Part shown: one piece after another, positions 15,788 to 25,555 of the stretch | Layout of the letters: the number at the start of each line of letters is the position of its first letter | Position numbering within the stretch: the stretch's first letter is position 1 | NCBI GenBank assembly: GCA_020881835.1 | Contig: CP052876.1 | Span: forward strand, 248,001-312,000 | Direction: 5' to 3' | Length of the DNA: 64,000 bases | Source: Kineosporiaceae bacterium SCSIO 59966 | GTDB taxonomy: Bacteria; Actinomycetota; Actinomycetes; Actinomycetales; SCSIO-59966 | Translations under genes and position numbers: made by a program | The notes under the pieces: generated by a model | What the model saw: only the letters and a program-made list of their open reading frames with translations | What the model was told of the DNA's origin: nothing | Databases searched by the model: none

Positions 15788-16584
15788 CGGCCGGAGGTAG
15801 CCCGCTGCTGGAGCAGCTCGTCGGGGACTTCGAGGCCGAGTGCGCCGACCTGGACGCCAGGGTCTCCCCGTTGGACACCGGCGCATGGGGCACTCCGACC
15901 CCGGCGACCGGCTGGGACATCCGCGACACCATCAACCACCTGGCCTTCTTCGACGCCGACGCCCTGCTGGCCGTGACCGACCCGGACGCCTTCAGCGCAC
16001 TGGTGCAGCGCGTGACCGTGGCCGGCAACGACTACGTCGAGCAGCGCGCGCTCGAGGGCCGCTCCTTCGACCCCGCCCAGGTCCTGGACCGCTGGCGCAC
16101 CGGACGGGTCGCGCTGGCGGCGGCACTGCGCGGCATGGACCCCGGGGCCCGCGTGCCCTGGTTCGGCCCCCCCATGAGCCCGGCCTCGTTCGTCACTGCG
16201 CGGCTGATGGAGGTCTGGGCTCACGGGCAGGACGTCGTCGACGCTCTCGGGCAGCAGCGCCCTGCAACATCTCGGCTGCGTGCGGTGGCCGATCTCGGCT
16301 ACCGAACCCGCGCCTTCTCCTACGCCGTCCGCGGCGCCGTCATGCCGGAGGCGCCGGTGCGCCTGGAGCTGGCCGGGCCGGAGGGCCAGACCTGGACCTG
16401 GGGCCCGCCCGACGCGGCGGACGTCATCAGTGGCCCGGCGCTGGACTTCTGCCTGCTGGTCACCCAGCGCCGGCACCGGGACGACCTGGCGCTGACCGTG
16501 CGCGGCGCAGCGGCCCAGGAGTGGGCTGCCATCGCGCAGGCCTTCGCCGGTCCCCCTGGAGCCGGGCGGGAGCCGCTGTCATGA
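15784..16584 (+). CDS. TIGR03084-type metal-binding (DinB/MDMPI-fold) protein
   Basis: A 266-residue protein of the maleylpyruvate-isomerase/DinB-like fold. WDIRDTINHLAFFDADALLA carries the first His of the usual metal triad, and MEVWAHGQDVVDAL supplies the later H-xx-D pair. The C-terminal domain (residues 170-255) resembles the wing of mycothiol-dependent relatives. The ATG overlaps the acyl-CoA dehydrogenase stop, and its own stop overlaps atuA. This family is known beside AtuA and acyl-CoA carboxylase genes in actinobacteria, but its reaction is not established. A thiol-dependent isomerase or transferase step is only inference. Confidence 0.8.
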   Translation: MTAGGSPLLEQLVGDFEAECADLDARVSPLDTGAWGTPTPATGWDIRDTINHLAFFDADALLAVTDPDAFSALVQRVTVAGNDYVEQRALEGRSFDPAQVLDRWRTGRVALAAALRGMDPGARVPWFGPPMSPASFVTARLMEVWAHGQDVVDALGQQRPATSRLRAVADLGYRTRAFSYAVRGAVMPEAPVRLELAGPEGQTWTWGPPDAADVISGPALDFCLLVTQRRHRDDLALTVRGAAAQEWAAIAQAFAGPPGAGREPLS

Positions 16585-18407
16585 CCGCTCCGCTGCGCGT
16601 GGCCAACGTCTCCGGGTTCTACGGTGACCGCCTGTCGGCGATGCGCGAGATGCTCGACGGTGGGGACGTCGACGTCCTGACCGGGGACTACCTCGCCGAG
16701 CTCACCATGTTCATCCTCGGGCGGCAGCGCGCCACCGACCCGGCCGCGGGGTACGCCCGGTCCTTCCTCACCCAGCTGGAGGAGTGCCTCGGTGACGCTC
16801 TGAGCCGCGGGGTGCGGGTCGTCAGCAACGCCGGGGGGCTGAACCCGCAGAGCCTGGCCGACGCGGTGCGTGCCCTCGGTGAACGGCTCGGGGTCCCGGT
16901 CCGGGTGGCCACGGTCAGCGGTGACGATCTGCTGCCGCGGCTCTCCCAGCTCAGCTCCGCCGGCCGTCTGCGGACCGGTGACCGGCCACCAGCGGACGAC
17001 GACGGGACTCCTGGGACCGGGGAGTTCGCCGACACCCTGACTGCCAACGCCTACCTCGGCTGCTGGGGAGTGGTGCGTGCCCTGGAGGCGGGGGCGGACG
17101 TCGTCGTCACCGGGCGGATCACCGACGCCAGTCTGGTCGTCGGTCCGGCCGCGTGGCACCACGGCTGGGGCTCCGACGACCTCGACGCGCTGGCCGGTGC
17201 CACCGTTGCCGGGCATGTCCTCGAGTGCGGCACACAGGCCACCGGCGGCAACTTCAGCTTCTTCACCGAGCTGCTCGACACGAACCCCGGCGCCCTCGAC
17301 CGCGTCGGTTTCCCGCTCGCCGAGATCGCTGCTGACGGGACCGCCGTCATCACCAAGCACCCTGGTACCGGGGGAGCGGTCACCGTCGACACGGTCACCG
17401 AGCAGCTGCTCTACGAGCTCACCGGCAGTCGCTACGGTGGGCCGGACGTCATCACGCGGTTCGACCGGTTGCAGCTGCGGCAGGTGGGGCCTGACCGTGT
17501 CGAGATCACGGGGGCTCGCGGCCTGCCGCCCGAGGGTTGGCTGAAGGTGGCGACCAACCGTCTGGGCGGCTTCCGCAACGCCATGACCCTGCCGCTGGCC
17601 GGGCTGGACGTCGAGCGCAAGGCGGAGCTGCTGCGCCGACAGCTGGCCCCGACGTTGGAGGGAGTGGCCGAGGCCGTCGTCACCCTGGCTCGTACGGACT
17701 CCCCGGACGCCGGTACGGAGGAGGAGGCCAGCGCCCTGCTGCATGTGGTTGTCAAGGACCCGGACCGGGAGAAGGTCGGCAAGGCGTTCACCGTGCCCGT
17801 GATCGAGCTGAGCCTGGCCAGCATCCCCGGCTTCTTCGCCACCAGCGCCCCGCCCAGCCCGTCCGCCTACGGCGTGTACGCCCCGGCCTGGGTGCCGGCC
17901 GAGGACGTCGACCAGCTGGTGGGCCTGCCCGACGGCCGCACCGAGACCGTGTCCTCCACGTGGCCACAACCGGGCGACGCGCCGGTCGACGTCCCTGCAG
18001 ACGCGGTGGACACGGACGTGGACGCTGACGTGGACGTCAGCGGGATGAGGTCGGAAGGACCCACCCGGCGCGTCCCCCTGGGCCTGGTGGCCGGCGCTCG
18101 CAGCGGCGACAAGGGCGGCTCGGCGACCCTCGGTGTGTACGCCCGGAGTGCGGAGGCCTACCTATGGCTTTCGGACTTCCTCACCGAGGAGCGGCTCCAG
18201 CAGCTGCTGCCGGAGGCGGCCGCCCTGCCGCTGACCCGAGAGCTGCTGCCCGGCCTGAAGGCGGTGCTGTTCCAGATCCACGGCCTCCTCGGCGAGGGCG
18301 TCGCCGCCAGCACGCGATTCGACCCCCAGGCCAAGGCCGTCGGTGAGTGGCTGCGGTCACGCCTGGTCGACGTCCCGTCGTCCCTGCTCCCGGAAGGAAG
18401 AACGTGA
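16581..18407 (+). CDS. atuA: AtuA-family acyclic terpene utilisation protein
   Basis: A 608-residue protein. Residues about 1-450 form the DUF1446/AtuA domain (N-terminal RVANVSGFYGDRLSAMREML; ECGTQATGGNFSFF; EITGARGLPPEGWLKVATN). Residues about 485-600 form the AtuA-like ferredoxin-fold domain (VAGARSGDKGGSATLGVYAR). In Pseudomonas atuA is needed for citronellol/geraniol breakdown, though its catalytic role is unresolved. An Asp/Val-rich linker (DVPADAVDTDVDADVDV) separates the domains. ATG 16581 overlaps the upstream stop, and the stop overlaps the next start. Its presence between carboxylase and dehydrogenase genes is the main clue to pathway type. Confidence 0.88.
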   Translation: MTAPLRVANVSGFYGDRLSAMREMLDGGDVDVLTGDYLAELTMFILGRQRATDPAAGYARSFLTQLEECLGDALSRGVRVVSNAGGLNPQSLADAVRALGERLGVPVRVATVSGDDLLPRLSQLSSAGRLRTGDRPPADDDGTPGTGEFADTLTANAYLGCWGVVRALEAGADVVVTGRITDASLVVGPAAWHHGWGSDDLDALAGATVAGHVLECGTQATGGNFSFFTELLDTNPGALDRVGFPLAEIAADGTAVITKHPGTGGAVTVDTVTEQLLYELTGSRYGGPDVITRFDRLQLRQVGPDRVEITGARGLPPEGWLKVATNRLGGFRNAMTLPLAGLDVERKAELLRRQLAPTLEGVAEAVVTLARTDSPDAGTEEEASALLHVVVKDPDREKVGKAFTVPVIELSLASIPGFFATSAPPSPSAYGVYAPAWVPAEDVDQLVGLPDGRTETVSSTWPQPGDAPVDVPADAVDTDVDADVDVSGMRSEGPTRRVPLGLVAGARSGDKGGSATLGVYARSAEAYLWLSDFLTEERLQQLLPEAAALPLTRELLPGLKAVLFQIHGLLGEGVAASTRFDPQAKAVGEWLRSRLVDVPSSLLPEGRT

Positions 18408-19984
18408 CCGTACTCGCCGAGCGCGCTGCGGAGAACCGTGCCGCGCTGCTCGAGCGTCTCGCGGAGCTCGAAGAGCAGCGCGCCCAGGCCAATCTGGGCG
18501 GTGGTGAGAGTGCGCTGGCCCGCCACCGCAGTCGCGGCAAGCTCACCGTCCGTGAACGCATCGAGCTCCTGCTCGACCGCGACAGCCCGTTCCTGGAGCT
18601 GTCCCCGTACGCCGCCTGGGGCACCGACTTCCCCGTGGGGGCGAGCGTGGTCACGGGTATCGGCGTGGTGGAAGGCGTCGAGGTCATGATCTCGGCGAAC
18701 GACCCGACCGTGCGCGGGGGAACGACAAACCCCTACACGTTCCGCAAGACCCAACGGGCCCACGAGATCGCCCAGACGAACCGGCTGCCGTTCATCAGCC
18801 TTGTCGAGTCCGGGGGCGCGGACCTGCCCACCCAGGCGGAGATCTTCATCCCGGGAGGTCGCGCGTTCCGAAACCTCACCAGGCTGTCCGCCCAGGGCAT
18901 CCCCACGGTGGCCCTTGTCTTCGGCAACAGCACCGCCGGAGGCGCCTACCTCCCGGGGATGAGCGACCACGTGGTCATGATCGAGGGTCGCAGCAAGGTG
19001 TTCCTCGCCGGTCCCCCGCTGGTGAAGATGGCCACCGGCGAGGACGCCGACGACGAGTCCCTCGGCGGGGCGGCGATGCACGCCCGTGTCTCGGGTAGTG
19101 CTGACCACCTGGCGGTCGACGAGGTCGACGCGATCCGGCTGGGCCGCCAGATCGTGCGGAACCTGAACTGGCGCAAGGCGGGTCCTGGACCGTCCCGACC
19201 GGCTGACCCTCCGCTCCACGACCCCGAGGAGCTCTTGGACCTGGCACCCGCTGACCTGCGCCAGCCTCTCGACCCGCGGGACGTGCTCGCCCGCATCGTC
19301 GACGGCAGTCGGTTCGACGAGCACAAGCCGCTCTACGGAACGTCACTCGTGACCGGCTGGGCGAGCATTCACGGGTATCCGATCGGCGTTCTGGCCAACG
19401 CCCGTGGCGTGCTGTTCCGGCAGGACGCCGAGAAGGCCGCACAGTTCATCCAGCTGGCCAACCAGGTCGACACCCCGCTGCTGTTCCTGCAGAACACGAC
19501 CGGCTACATGGTCGGCACCGAGTACGAGCAGGACGGGATCATCAAGGCCGGTTCCCAGATGATCAACGCGGTGTCTAACAGCGCCGTGCCGCACATCACG
19601 CTGAACATCGGGGCGTCCTACGGCGCCGGCAACTACGGTATGTGCGGGCGGGCCTACGATCCCCGGTTCCTGTTCACCTGGCCGAACGCCAAGAGCGCGG
19701 TCATGGGACCGGCGCAGCTCGCCGGCGTCCTCGACATCGTGGGTCGGGCCAGCGCGCAGGCCCGGGGCCGTGACTACGACGAGGAAGCGGCTGCGGCGAT
19801 GCGGGCGGCCGTGGAGCAGCAGATCGAGCGCGAGTCGCTCGCCCTGTTCCTGTCCGGACGTCTCTACGACGACGGGATCATCGACCCCCGCGACACGCGA
19901 ACGGTGCTGGGACTGGCGCTCTCAGCGATCCACAACGCCCCCGTCCGGGGACTTCACGACGGATGGGGGGTGTTCCGGCTATGA
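18404..19984 (+). CDS. acyl-CoA carboxylase beta (carboxyltransferase) subunit
   Basis: A 526-residue carboxyltransferase of the methylcrotonyl-/geranyl-CoA carboxylase type. It has tandem crotonase-like domains. The N-half carries SANDPTVRGGTTNPYTFRK, FISLVESGGADLPTQ and FGNSTAGGAYLPGMSDHVV. The C-half carries FRQDAEKAAQFIQLANQ, FLQNTTGYMVGTEYE and GASYGAGNYGMCGRAYDPRF, the oxyanion-hole regions. GTG 18404 follows GGAAGGAAG and overlaps atuA. With the next gene it makes a complete biotin-dependent carboxylase that carboxylates a 3-methyl-2-enoyl-CoA. Whether the substrate is methylcrotonyl-CoA or geranyl-CoA cannot be told here; AtuA next door favours the latter. Confidence 0.92.
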   Translation: MTVLAERAAENRAALLERLAELEEQRAQANLGGGESALARHRSRGKLTVRERIELLLDRDSPFLELSPYAAWGTDFPVGASVVTGIGVVEGVEVMISANDPTVRGGTTNPYTFRKTQRAHEIAQTNRLPFISLVESGGADLPTQAEIFIPGGRAFRNLTRLSAQGIPTVALVFGNSTAGGAYLPGMSDHVVMIEGRSKVFLAGPPLVKMATGEDADDESLGGAAMHARVSGSADHLAVDEVDAIRLGRQIVRNLNWRKAGPGPSRPADPPLHDPEELLDLAPADLRQPLDPRDVLARIVDGSRFDEHKPLYGTSLVTGWASIHGYPIGVLANARGVLFRQDAEKAAQFIQLANQVDTPLLFLQNTTGYMVGTEYEQDGIIKAGSQMINAVSNSAVPHITLNIGASYGAGNYGMCGRAYDPRFLFTWPNAKSAVMGPAQLAGVLDIVGRASAQARGRDYDEEAAAAMRAAVEQQIERESLALFLSGRLYDDGIIDPRDTRTVLGLALSAIHNAPVRGLHDGWGVFRL

Positions 19985-22014
19985 GCCCTGTGACCCTGCG
20001 CAGCGTCCTGGTGGCCAACCGCGGCGAGATTGCTCGGCGGGTGTTCTCCACCGCTCGTGCCATGGGACTGCGTACCGTCGCTGTGTACTCCGACGCGGAC
20101 GCCGACGCGCCGTTCGTCGCCGACGCCGACGTCGCGGTCCGACTGCCCGGCAGCACCCCGGCAGAGACCTACCTGCGTGCCGACTCGATCGTGGCGGCTG
20201 CACTGCAGGCCGGCGCCGACTGTGTGCACCCGGGCTACGGCTTTCTGTCCGAGAACGCGGACTTCGCCCGGGCGGTGCAGGCGGCTGGACTGGTCTTCGT
20301 GGGTCCGAGCGCTGAAGCCATCGAGGCCATGGGCAGCAAGCTGGCCGCCAAGGCCCGCATGCGTGAGGCCGGGGTGCCGACCCTGCCGAGTGTCGACGCC
20401 AGCGGTCTGTCCGGACCAGAGCTGGAGAAGGCAGCCGTCGACGTCGGGTACCCCTTGCTGGTGAAGGCCTCCTTCGGTGGGGGCGGCCGTGGGATGCGGG
20501 AAGTCAGGGCCCCGGGCGAGCTCACCGAGGCGGTCGAGAGTGCACGCCGGGAGGCGGCGTCGGCCTTCGGGGACGGAACGGTGTTCCTCGAGCGGCTGCT
20601 CGAGCGACCCCGTCACGTCGAGGTCCAGGTTCTCGCGGACAGCCACGGACGGACGGTGGCGCTGTTCGAGCGGGAGTGCTCGATTCAACGGCGCCACCAG
20701 AAGGTGGTCGAGGAGGCACCGTCTCCGGCGGTGGGCCCGGAGCTGCGGGAGCGCTTGCAGGCCGCCGCGATCGCTGCCGCTCGGTCCATCGACTACGTCG
20801 GCGCAGGTACGGTCGAGTTCCTCCTCGACGAAGGAGGCGAGTTCTACTTCCTCGAGGTCAACACGCGACTTCAGGTGGAGCACCCCGTTACCGAGGCGGT
20901 CACCGGGCTGGACCTCGTCCGGTTGCAGTTCGACGTCGCTGCCGGCCGGTCGCTGCCCGACCCCGCTCTGCGGCCGGTCCTGAACGGAGCGGCGATCGAG
21001 GTTCGTCTCTACGCCGAGGACCCGGCTCGCAACTGGCTGCCCCAGTCCGGGCGACTCGTGGACTTCCACGTGCCCGCCGACTCCCAGTTCCGGCTGCCGG
21101 ACGGGCCCGGTGTCCGACTGGACAGCGGCGTTGTTCCCGGCGTCGAGGTCGGCGTGCACTACGACCCGATGCTCGCGAAGGTCATCTCCTGGGCTCCGGA
21201 CCGGACCTCCGCCGCGCTGGCCCTGGCCGGAGCGCTGCAGCGCGCCCGGCTGCACGGCCTGGTCACCAACCGAGATCTCCTGGTGCGCGTGTTGCGGAGT
21301 GAGGCCTTCCTCGCCGGCGAGACCGACACCGCGTTCCTGGACCGGCTCGGCCTGGACGTCCTCGCCGCGCCGCTGGTCGATGAGGGGCGGCTCCGTCGGC
21401 ATGCCGTCGTGGCGGCGCTTGCGGGCGCCGCGCTGCGGCGGGCCACCGCCCCGGTGCTCGCCGGTCTGCCCACCGGCTGGCGCAACAACCCGACAGCGCC
21501 CCAGACCACCGTCTTCGACGCCGGTACGGTGCGTTACCGCCTGGACCGGACGGGGCTCACGGCCGACGTCGACGGGACGCCGGTGCCGCTGACGGTGCTC
21601 GAGACCGAGGTCCTCGGGTCGACCCGGGTCCGGCTGCAGGTGGAGGCCGAGGGGTTGCGCGGAACGTACGAGGTGCACGTCCACGGCGACCGCTCGTTCG
21701 TCGACGCGCCCGACGGCTCGACGACACTGGTCGAACGCCCCCGGTTCCCGGAGCCCACGGCGAAGGTGGCGCCGGGGTCGTTGACCGCTGCGATGCCCGG
21801 CACGGTCAGCCGGGTGGCGGTGTCGGAGGGAGAACGGGTCGTCGCCGGCCAGCTGGTACTGGTCCTCGAGGCCATGAAGATGGAGCACCCCGTGGTGTCA
21901 CCCACGGACGGCGTGGTACAGGCTCTCCACGTCCACGTGGGGACGCAGGTGGAGGCAGGCGCGACGCTGGCCGTCGTCGCCGAGACCGAGGAAGGGAACA
22001 GCGATGCGTCCTGA
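19981..22014 (+). CDS. acyl-CoA carboxylase alpha subunit (biotin carboxylase-BCCP)
   Basis: 677 residues. The biotin carboxylase domain (about 1-450) shows SVLVANRGEIARRVF, the ATP-grasp glycine loop KASFGGGGRGMR, and VNTRLQVEHPVTE. A linker domain follows, then a C-terminal biotinyl domain with EAMKMEHP, the biotinylated Lys being residue 633. It uses ATP and bicarbonate to carboxylate biotin for the adjacent beta subunit. ATG 19981 overlaps the beta-subunit stop (ATGA). The next gene starts 11 bases before this one ends. Confidence 0.94.
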   Translation: MSPVTLRSVLVANRGEIARRVFSTARAMGLRTVAVYSDADADAPFVADADVAVRLPGSTPAETYLRADSIVAAALQAGADCVHPGYGFLSENADFARAVQAAGLVFVGPSAEAIEAMGSKLAAKARMREAGVPTLPSVDASGLSGPELEKAAVDVGYPLLVKASFGGGGRGMREVRAPGELTEAVESARREAASAFGDGTVFLERLLERPRHVEVQVLADSHGRTVALFERECSIQRRHQKVVEEAPSPAVGPELRERLQAAAIAAARSIDYVGAGTVEFLLDEGGEFYFLEVNTRLQVEHPVTEAVTGLDLVRLQFDVAAGRSLPDPALRPVLNGAAIEVRLYAEDPARNWLPQSGRLVDFHVPADSQFRLPDGPGVRLDSGVVPGVEVGVHYDPMLAKVISWAPDRTSAALALAGALQRARLHGLVTNRDLLVRVLRSEAFLAGETDTAFLDRLGLDVLAAPLVDEGRLRRHAVVAALAGAALRRATAPVLAGLPTGWRNNPTAPQTTVFDAGTVRYRLDRTGLTADVDGTPVPLTVLETEVLGSTRVRLQVEAEGLRGTYEVHVHGDRSFVDAPDGSTTLVERPRFPEPTAKVAPGSLTAAMPGTVSRVAVSEGERVVAGQLVLVLEAMKMEHPVVSPTDGVVQALHVHVGTQVEAGATLAVVAETEEGNSDAS

Positions 22015-23602
22015 TCTGTCGGGGGTCGACCCCCTTGAGCTGAACCTGGCGACGCGGTTGTCGGTAGGTGACATGCTCACCCGCTCGGCCTTCCAGTTCC
22101 CGGACCGCACCGCCATCGTGCAGGACGGTGAGGAGGTCACATACGCACGCCTCGACGCCGCCGCCGAGGCCTTCGGTCGAGGCCTGCTCGACACCGGCCT
22201 CCAGCACCAGGAGCCCGTTGCCTTTCTGCTGGGGAACTCGTGGCGATTCGTGGCCACCTTCTTCGCCTGCGCCAAGGCGGGGCTCGTCGCCATGCCGGTG
22301 AACCTGGTGCTGTCCGCTGACGACGTGGCATGGATCCTGGCCGACTCGGGAGCGCGCGCAGTGGTCGCCGACCCGGCGTTCGTCCCACTCCTCGAGCGGG
22401 TACTGCCCGACCTGTCCCAGGTGACCACCGTGGTCGTCACCGGGGATGCGCCCGTCTCGGTGGCCGGGCGTGCCGTGCTGCGCTGGGACGACGTAGCCGC
22501 GGACCCGACCCCGCTGCAGGTGGTGGTGGAGGACCGCGACACCGTGCAGTGCCTGTACACCTCTGGCACGACGGCACGTCCTAAGGGCGTGCTGACGAGC
22601 CACCTCGCCGTCCACGTGGCGGCGCTGAGCAACGCCCTGGAGCTGGGACATCGGCACGGTCACGACCCCTCGGTGGCCCCGATCGTGCTACCGCTGTTCC
22701 ACACCACCGCTCTGGACACGCTGCTGCTGCCGGTGCTGCTCACCGGTGGCACCGTGATCCTTCCTGCCGGATTCCAGCCTGAGGCGTATCTCGATCTCGT
22801 CGAGAGCCGGCGGGCGACGCACCTGCTGCTGCTGCCGATGATGTGGGCTGCGGTACTGGGCACGCCGAGGCTCGACGAGCGAGACCTGTCCTCGGTGCGG
22901 CTGTGCATGTACGCCATGGCGCCGATGCCCCAGGAGCGGATCGGTCAGATCGCCGCCGCCTTTCCCAACGCCGACGTGCTACTTGGCTCCGGGCAAACCG
23001 AGTGCGTGCCGGCCACGGTGGTGCAGTGGCCTGCTCACCAGGACACCAAGAGTGCCTCATGGGGCCCGGCGGTGGTCACCGTCGACGCCCGGATCATGGG
23101 CCCGGCCGGCGAGCTGGTGCCCCGGGGAGAGACCGGCGAGATCGTCTACCGTGGTCCCCATGTGATGAGCGGCTACTGGAACAACCCTGCGGCGAACACC
23201 GCGGCCTTCGCACATGGCTGGTTCCACAGTGGGGACGTGGGCCACATCGACGACGAAGGCGTGGTCTGGTTCACAGACCGGCTCAAGGACATGGTGAAGA
23301 CCGGTGGGGAGAACGTCTCGTCGGTCGAGGTTGAACGGGTACTGCTGAGCTCTTCGGAGATCACGGAGGCAGCGGTCATCGGGGTACCCGACGACCGGTG
23401 GGGCGAGGCCGTCACGGCGGTCGTCGTCGCTGCCGACCCCGCCGTCGACCGTGCCGCTCTCGAGGAGCGGCTCATCGCACTGTGCCGTGAGCACCTGGCC
23501 GGCTTCCAGGTCCCGAAGCGGATCGAGGTTCTCTCCGGACTGCCGAAGACGGCGACTGGCAAGATCCAGAAGCACGAGCTACGGGAGCGGTTCCGTGGCT
23601 GA
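22004..23602 (+). CDS. acyl-CoA synthetase (AMP-forming), operon copy
   Basis: 532 residues of the ANL superfamily. The P-loop-like CLYTSGTTARPKGVLTSH is followed by LLGSGQTECVP (adenylate-binding T-E), then the hinge region WFHSGDVGHIDDEGVVWFTD, DRLKDMVKTGGENVS, and the catalytic Lys in LPKTATGKIQKHELR. It activates a carboxylic acid to its CoA thioester with release of AMP and PPi. It overlaps the carboxylase gene by 11 bases and follows GAGGAAGGGAA. It is diverged from the second synthetase at 27435-28982, implying a different substrate or step. Confidence 0.9.
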   Translation: MRPDLSGVDPLELNLATRLSVGDMLTRSAFQFPDRTAIVQDGEEVTYARLDAAAEAFGRGLLDTGLQHQEPVAFLLGNSWRFVATFFACAKAGLVAMPVNLVLSADDVAWILADSGARAVVADPAFVPLLERVLPDLSQVTTVVVTGDAPVSVAGRAVLRWDDVAADPTPLQVVVEDRDTVQCLYTSGTTARPKGVLTSHLAVHVAALSNALELGHRHGHDPSVAPIVLPLFHTTALDTLLLPVLLTGGTVILPAGFQPEAYLDLVESRRATHLLLLPMMWAAVLGTPRLDERDLSSVRLCMYAMAPMPQERIGQIAAAFPNADVLLGSGQTECVPATVVQWPAHQDTKSASWGPAVVTVDARIMGPAGELVPRGETGEIVYRGPHVMSGYWNNPAANTAAFAHGWFHSGDVGHIDDEGVVWFTDRLKDMVKTGGENVSSVEVERVLLSSSEITEAAVIGVPDDRWGEAVTAVVVAADPAVDRAALEERLIALCREHLAGFQVPKRIEVLSGLPKTATGKIQKHELRERFRG

Positions 23603-24389
23603 GCCGGAGCTGGTCCATGTCGACCACCGAGGGCAGGCTGCCGTGGTCACCCTGGACTCTCCCCACAATCGCAACGCGCTGTCGAGTTCGCTGCTGGAAC
23701 AGCTGCACGCGGCCTTGGCGGGGGTGACTGCCGACGACCGGGCCCGAGTCGTCGTACTCACTGCGACTGGAACGGTGTTCTGCTCCGGCGCCGACCTGAA
23801 GGAACAGCTGGCCGGCGGCCCGCAGCCGGCGGTGGGGCTGCCGGACGTCGTGACGCTCATCTACGGCTCTCCCAAACCGGTGGTTGCGCGGGTCAACGGC
23901 GCTGCGCGCGCCGGCGGGCTCGGCTTGATCGCAGCCTGCGACCTCACCGTAGGACTGGCCAGGGCGACCTTCGGGTTCAGCGAGGTCCGCATCGGCGTGG
24001 CCCCCGCCATCATCGCCGTCCCCTGTCTGCGCCGGATGGACCGCCGCGCCGCCAGGGAGCTGTTCCTCACCGGCGAGACGTTCGACGGGCTGCGGGCCCG
24101 CGACGCCGGCCTGCTCGACCGTGCTGTCGCCGACGACGAGCTCGACCAGACCGTGGACGTCCTGGTCGGACAGCTCTGCAGGGGCGCACCCGAAGCGCTG
24201 GCCATCACCAAGCGACTGCTGCAGGACCTCCCCGGTCCGGACCTGGACGAGGACCTCCGCCAGATGGCCGCGGTGTCGGCCGAGCGGTTCGCCTCCGCCG
24301 AAGCGCGTGAGGGTATCGCCGCGCTGCTCGGCAAGCGAGAACCGTCCTGGGCCACTTCGTCAGCGCTCACAACGGGAGGACGGCCATGA
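23595..24389 (+). CDS. enoyl-CoA hydratase/isomerase family protein
   Basis: A 264-residue crotonase-fold enzyme: NRNALSSSLLEQL, the oxyanion segment GTVFCSGADLKEQL, and ARAGGLGLIAACDLTVG with FGFSEVRIGVAPA. In a carboxylase-linked pathway it would hydrate the 3-methylglutaconyl-type product (LiuC/AtuE role), an inference from gene order. The Glu of FSEVRIG is the expected catalytic acid/base position; the other usual position reads ARAGGLG without Glu. GTG 23595 overlaps the synthetase gene by 8 bases, and its stop overlaps the next ATG by 4. Confidence 0.88.
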   Translation: MAEPELVHVDHRGQAAVVTLDSPHNRNALSSSLLEQLHAALAGVTADDRARVVVLTATGTVFCSGADLKEQLAGGPQPAVGLPDVVTLIYGSPKPVVARVNGAARAGGLGLIAACDLTVGLARATFGFSEVRIGVAPAIIAVPCLRRMDRRAARELFLTGETFDGLRARDAGLLDRAVADDELDQTVDVLVGQLCRGAPEALAITKRLLQDLPGPDLDEDLRQMAAVSAERFASAEAREGIAALLGKREPSWATSSALTTGGRP

Positions 24390-25555
24390 CCGAGACCGAC
24401 GTCACCGCGACCACCAGTGACCCGTGGCGCACGCCCGAGCGGGTGGCGCTGCGCCGGCTCGTCCGCGACTTCGTGGCCCGGGAGATCGCGCCCCACATGG
24501 AGGAGTGGGAACGGGACGGCGAGCTTCCGCGCGATCTGCACCGCAAGGCAGCCGCCGTAGGGCTGCTGGGCGTCGGCTTTCCCGAGCATGTGGGCGGCAG
24601 CGGTGGCGACGCAATCGACTCAGCGATCATCACTGAGGAGATCCTGCACGGCGGCGGATCCACCGGCGTCTGTGCCTCGCTGTTCACCCACGGCATCGCC
24701 GTCCCGCACATCGTCGCCTACGGCAGCCCCGAGCTGGTTGACCGGTACGTCCGACCGACGTTGGCGGGGGAGCTGATCGGGTCCCTGGCGGTCTCCGAGC
24801 CCGGTGGGGGCTCCGACGTCGCAAACCTCCGCACCAGGGCGGTCCGCGACGGTGACGAGTACGTGGTCAACGGCAGCAAGACGTTCATCACCAGCGGCGT
24901 GCGCGCCGACTTCGTCACGGCCGCGGTACGCACCGGGGGACCAGGTCACCCAGGCATCTCCCTGCTCGTCATCGACAAGGACACACCCGGATTCACCGTC
25001 TCCCGCCGACTCGACAAGATGGGCTGGCGGTGCAGCGACACGGCTGAGCTGTCCTTCACCGACGTCCGGGTGCCGGTCACGCACGTGGTGGGCACCGAGA
25101 ACACCGGCTTCGCCCAGATCATGCAACAGTTCCAGAGTGAGCGGATCGGCCTTGCTGTCCAGGCCTACGCCACCGCGGCCCGTGCCCTGGACCTGGCACT
25201 CGGGTGGGCGCGGGACCGGGAGACGTTCGGACGACCGCTGTCCTCCCGCCAGGTGATCCGGCACAAGCTGGCCGAGATGGCCCGCCAGGTCGACGTCGCG
25301 CGCTCTTACACCCGGGCAGTCATGCAGAGGTTCCTCGCCGGTGAGGACGTCGACGCAGAGGTGTCGATGGCGAAGAACACCGCCGTCTACGCGTGCGACT
25401 TCGTGGTGGACGAGGCGGTGCAGATCTTCGGCGGCATGGGCTACATGCGCGAGTCGGAAGTCGAGCGTCACTACCGGGACGCACGGATCCTCGGGATCGG
25501 CGGAGGGACGAACGAGATCATGAACGAGGTCATCAGCAAGCGGATGGGGTTATGA
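24386..25555 (+). CDS. acyl-CoA dehydrogenase (second of two)
   Basis: 389 residues with the same fold as the first copy: SLAVSEPGGGSDVANLRTRA, FITSGVRADFVTAAVRTGG, RETFGRPLSSRQVIRHKL and GGMGYMRESEVERHYRDARI, ending IGGGTNEIMNEVISKRMGL with the catalytic-loop Glu. It is similar enough to the operon's first gene to be a paralogue, but distinct through most of its length. ATG 24386 overlaps the hydratase gene, and its stop overlaps the next gene. Two dehydrogenases in one operon fit a pathway with two oxidation rounds or two chain-length substrates. Confidence 0.92.
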   Translation: MTETDVTATTSDPWRTPERVALRRLVRDFVAREIAPHMEEWERDGELPRDLHRKAAAVGLLGVGFPEHVGGSGGDAIDSAIITEEILHGGGSTGVCASLFTHGIAVPHIVAYGSPELVDRYVRPTLAGELIGSLAVSEPGGGSDVANLRTRAVRDGDEYVVNGSKTFITSGVRADFVTAAVRTGGPGHPGISLLVIDKDTPGFTVSRRLDKMGWRCSDTAELSFTDVRVPVTHVVGTENTGFAQIMQQFQSERIGLAVQAYATAARALDLALGWARDRETFGRPLSSRQVIRHKLAEMARQVDVARSYTRAVMQRFLAGEDVDAEVSMAKNTAVYACDFVVDEAVQIFGGMGYMRESEVERHYRDARILGIGGGTNEIMNEVISKRMGL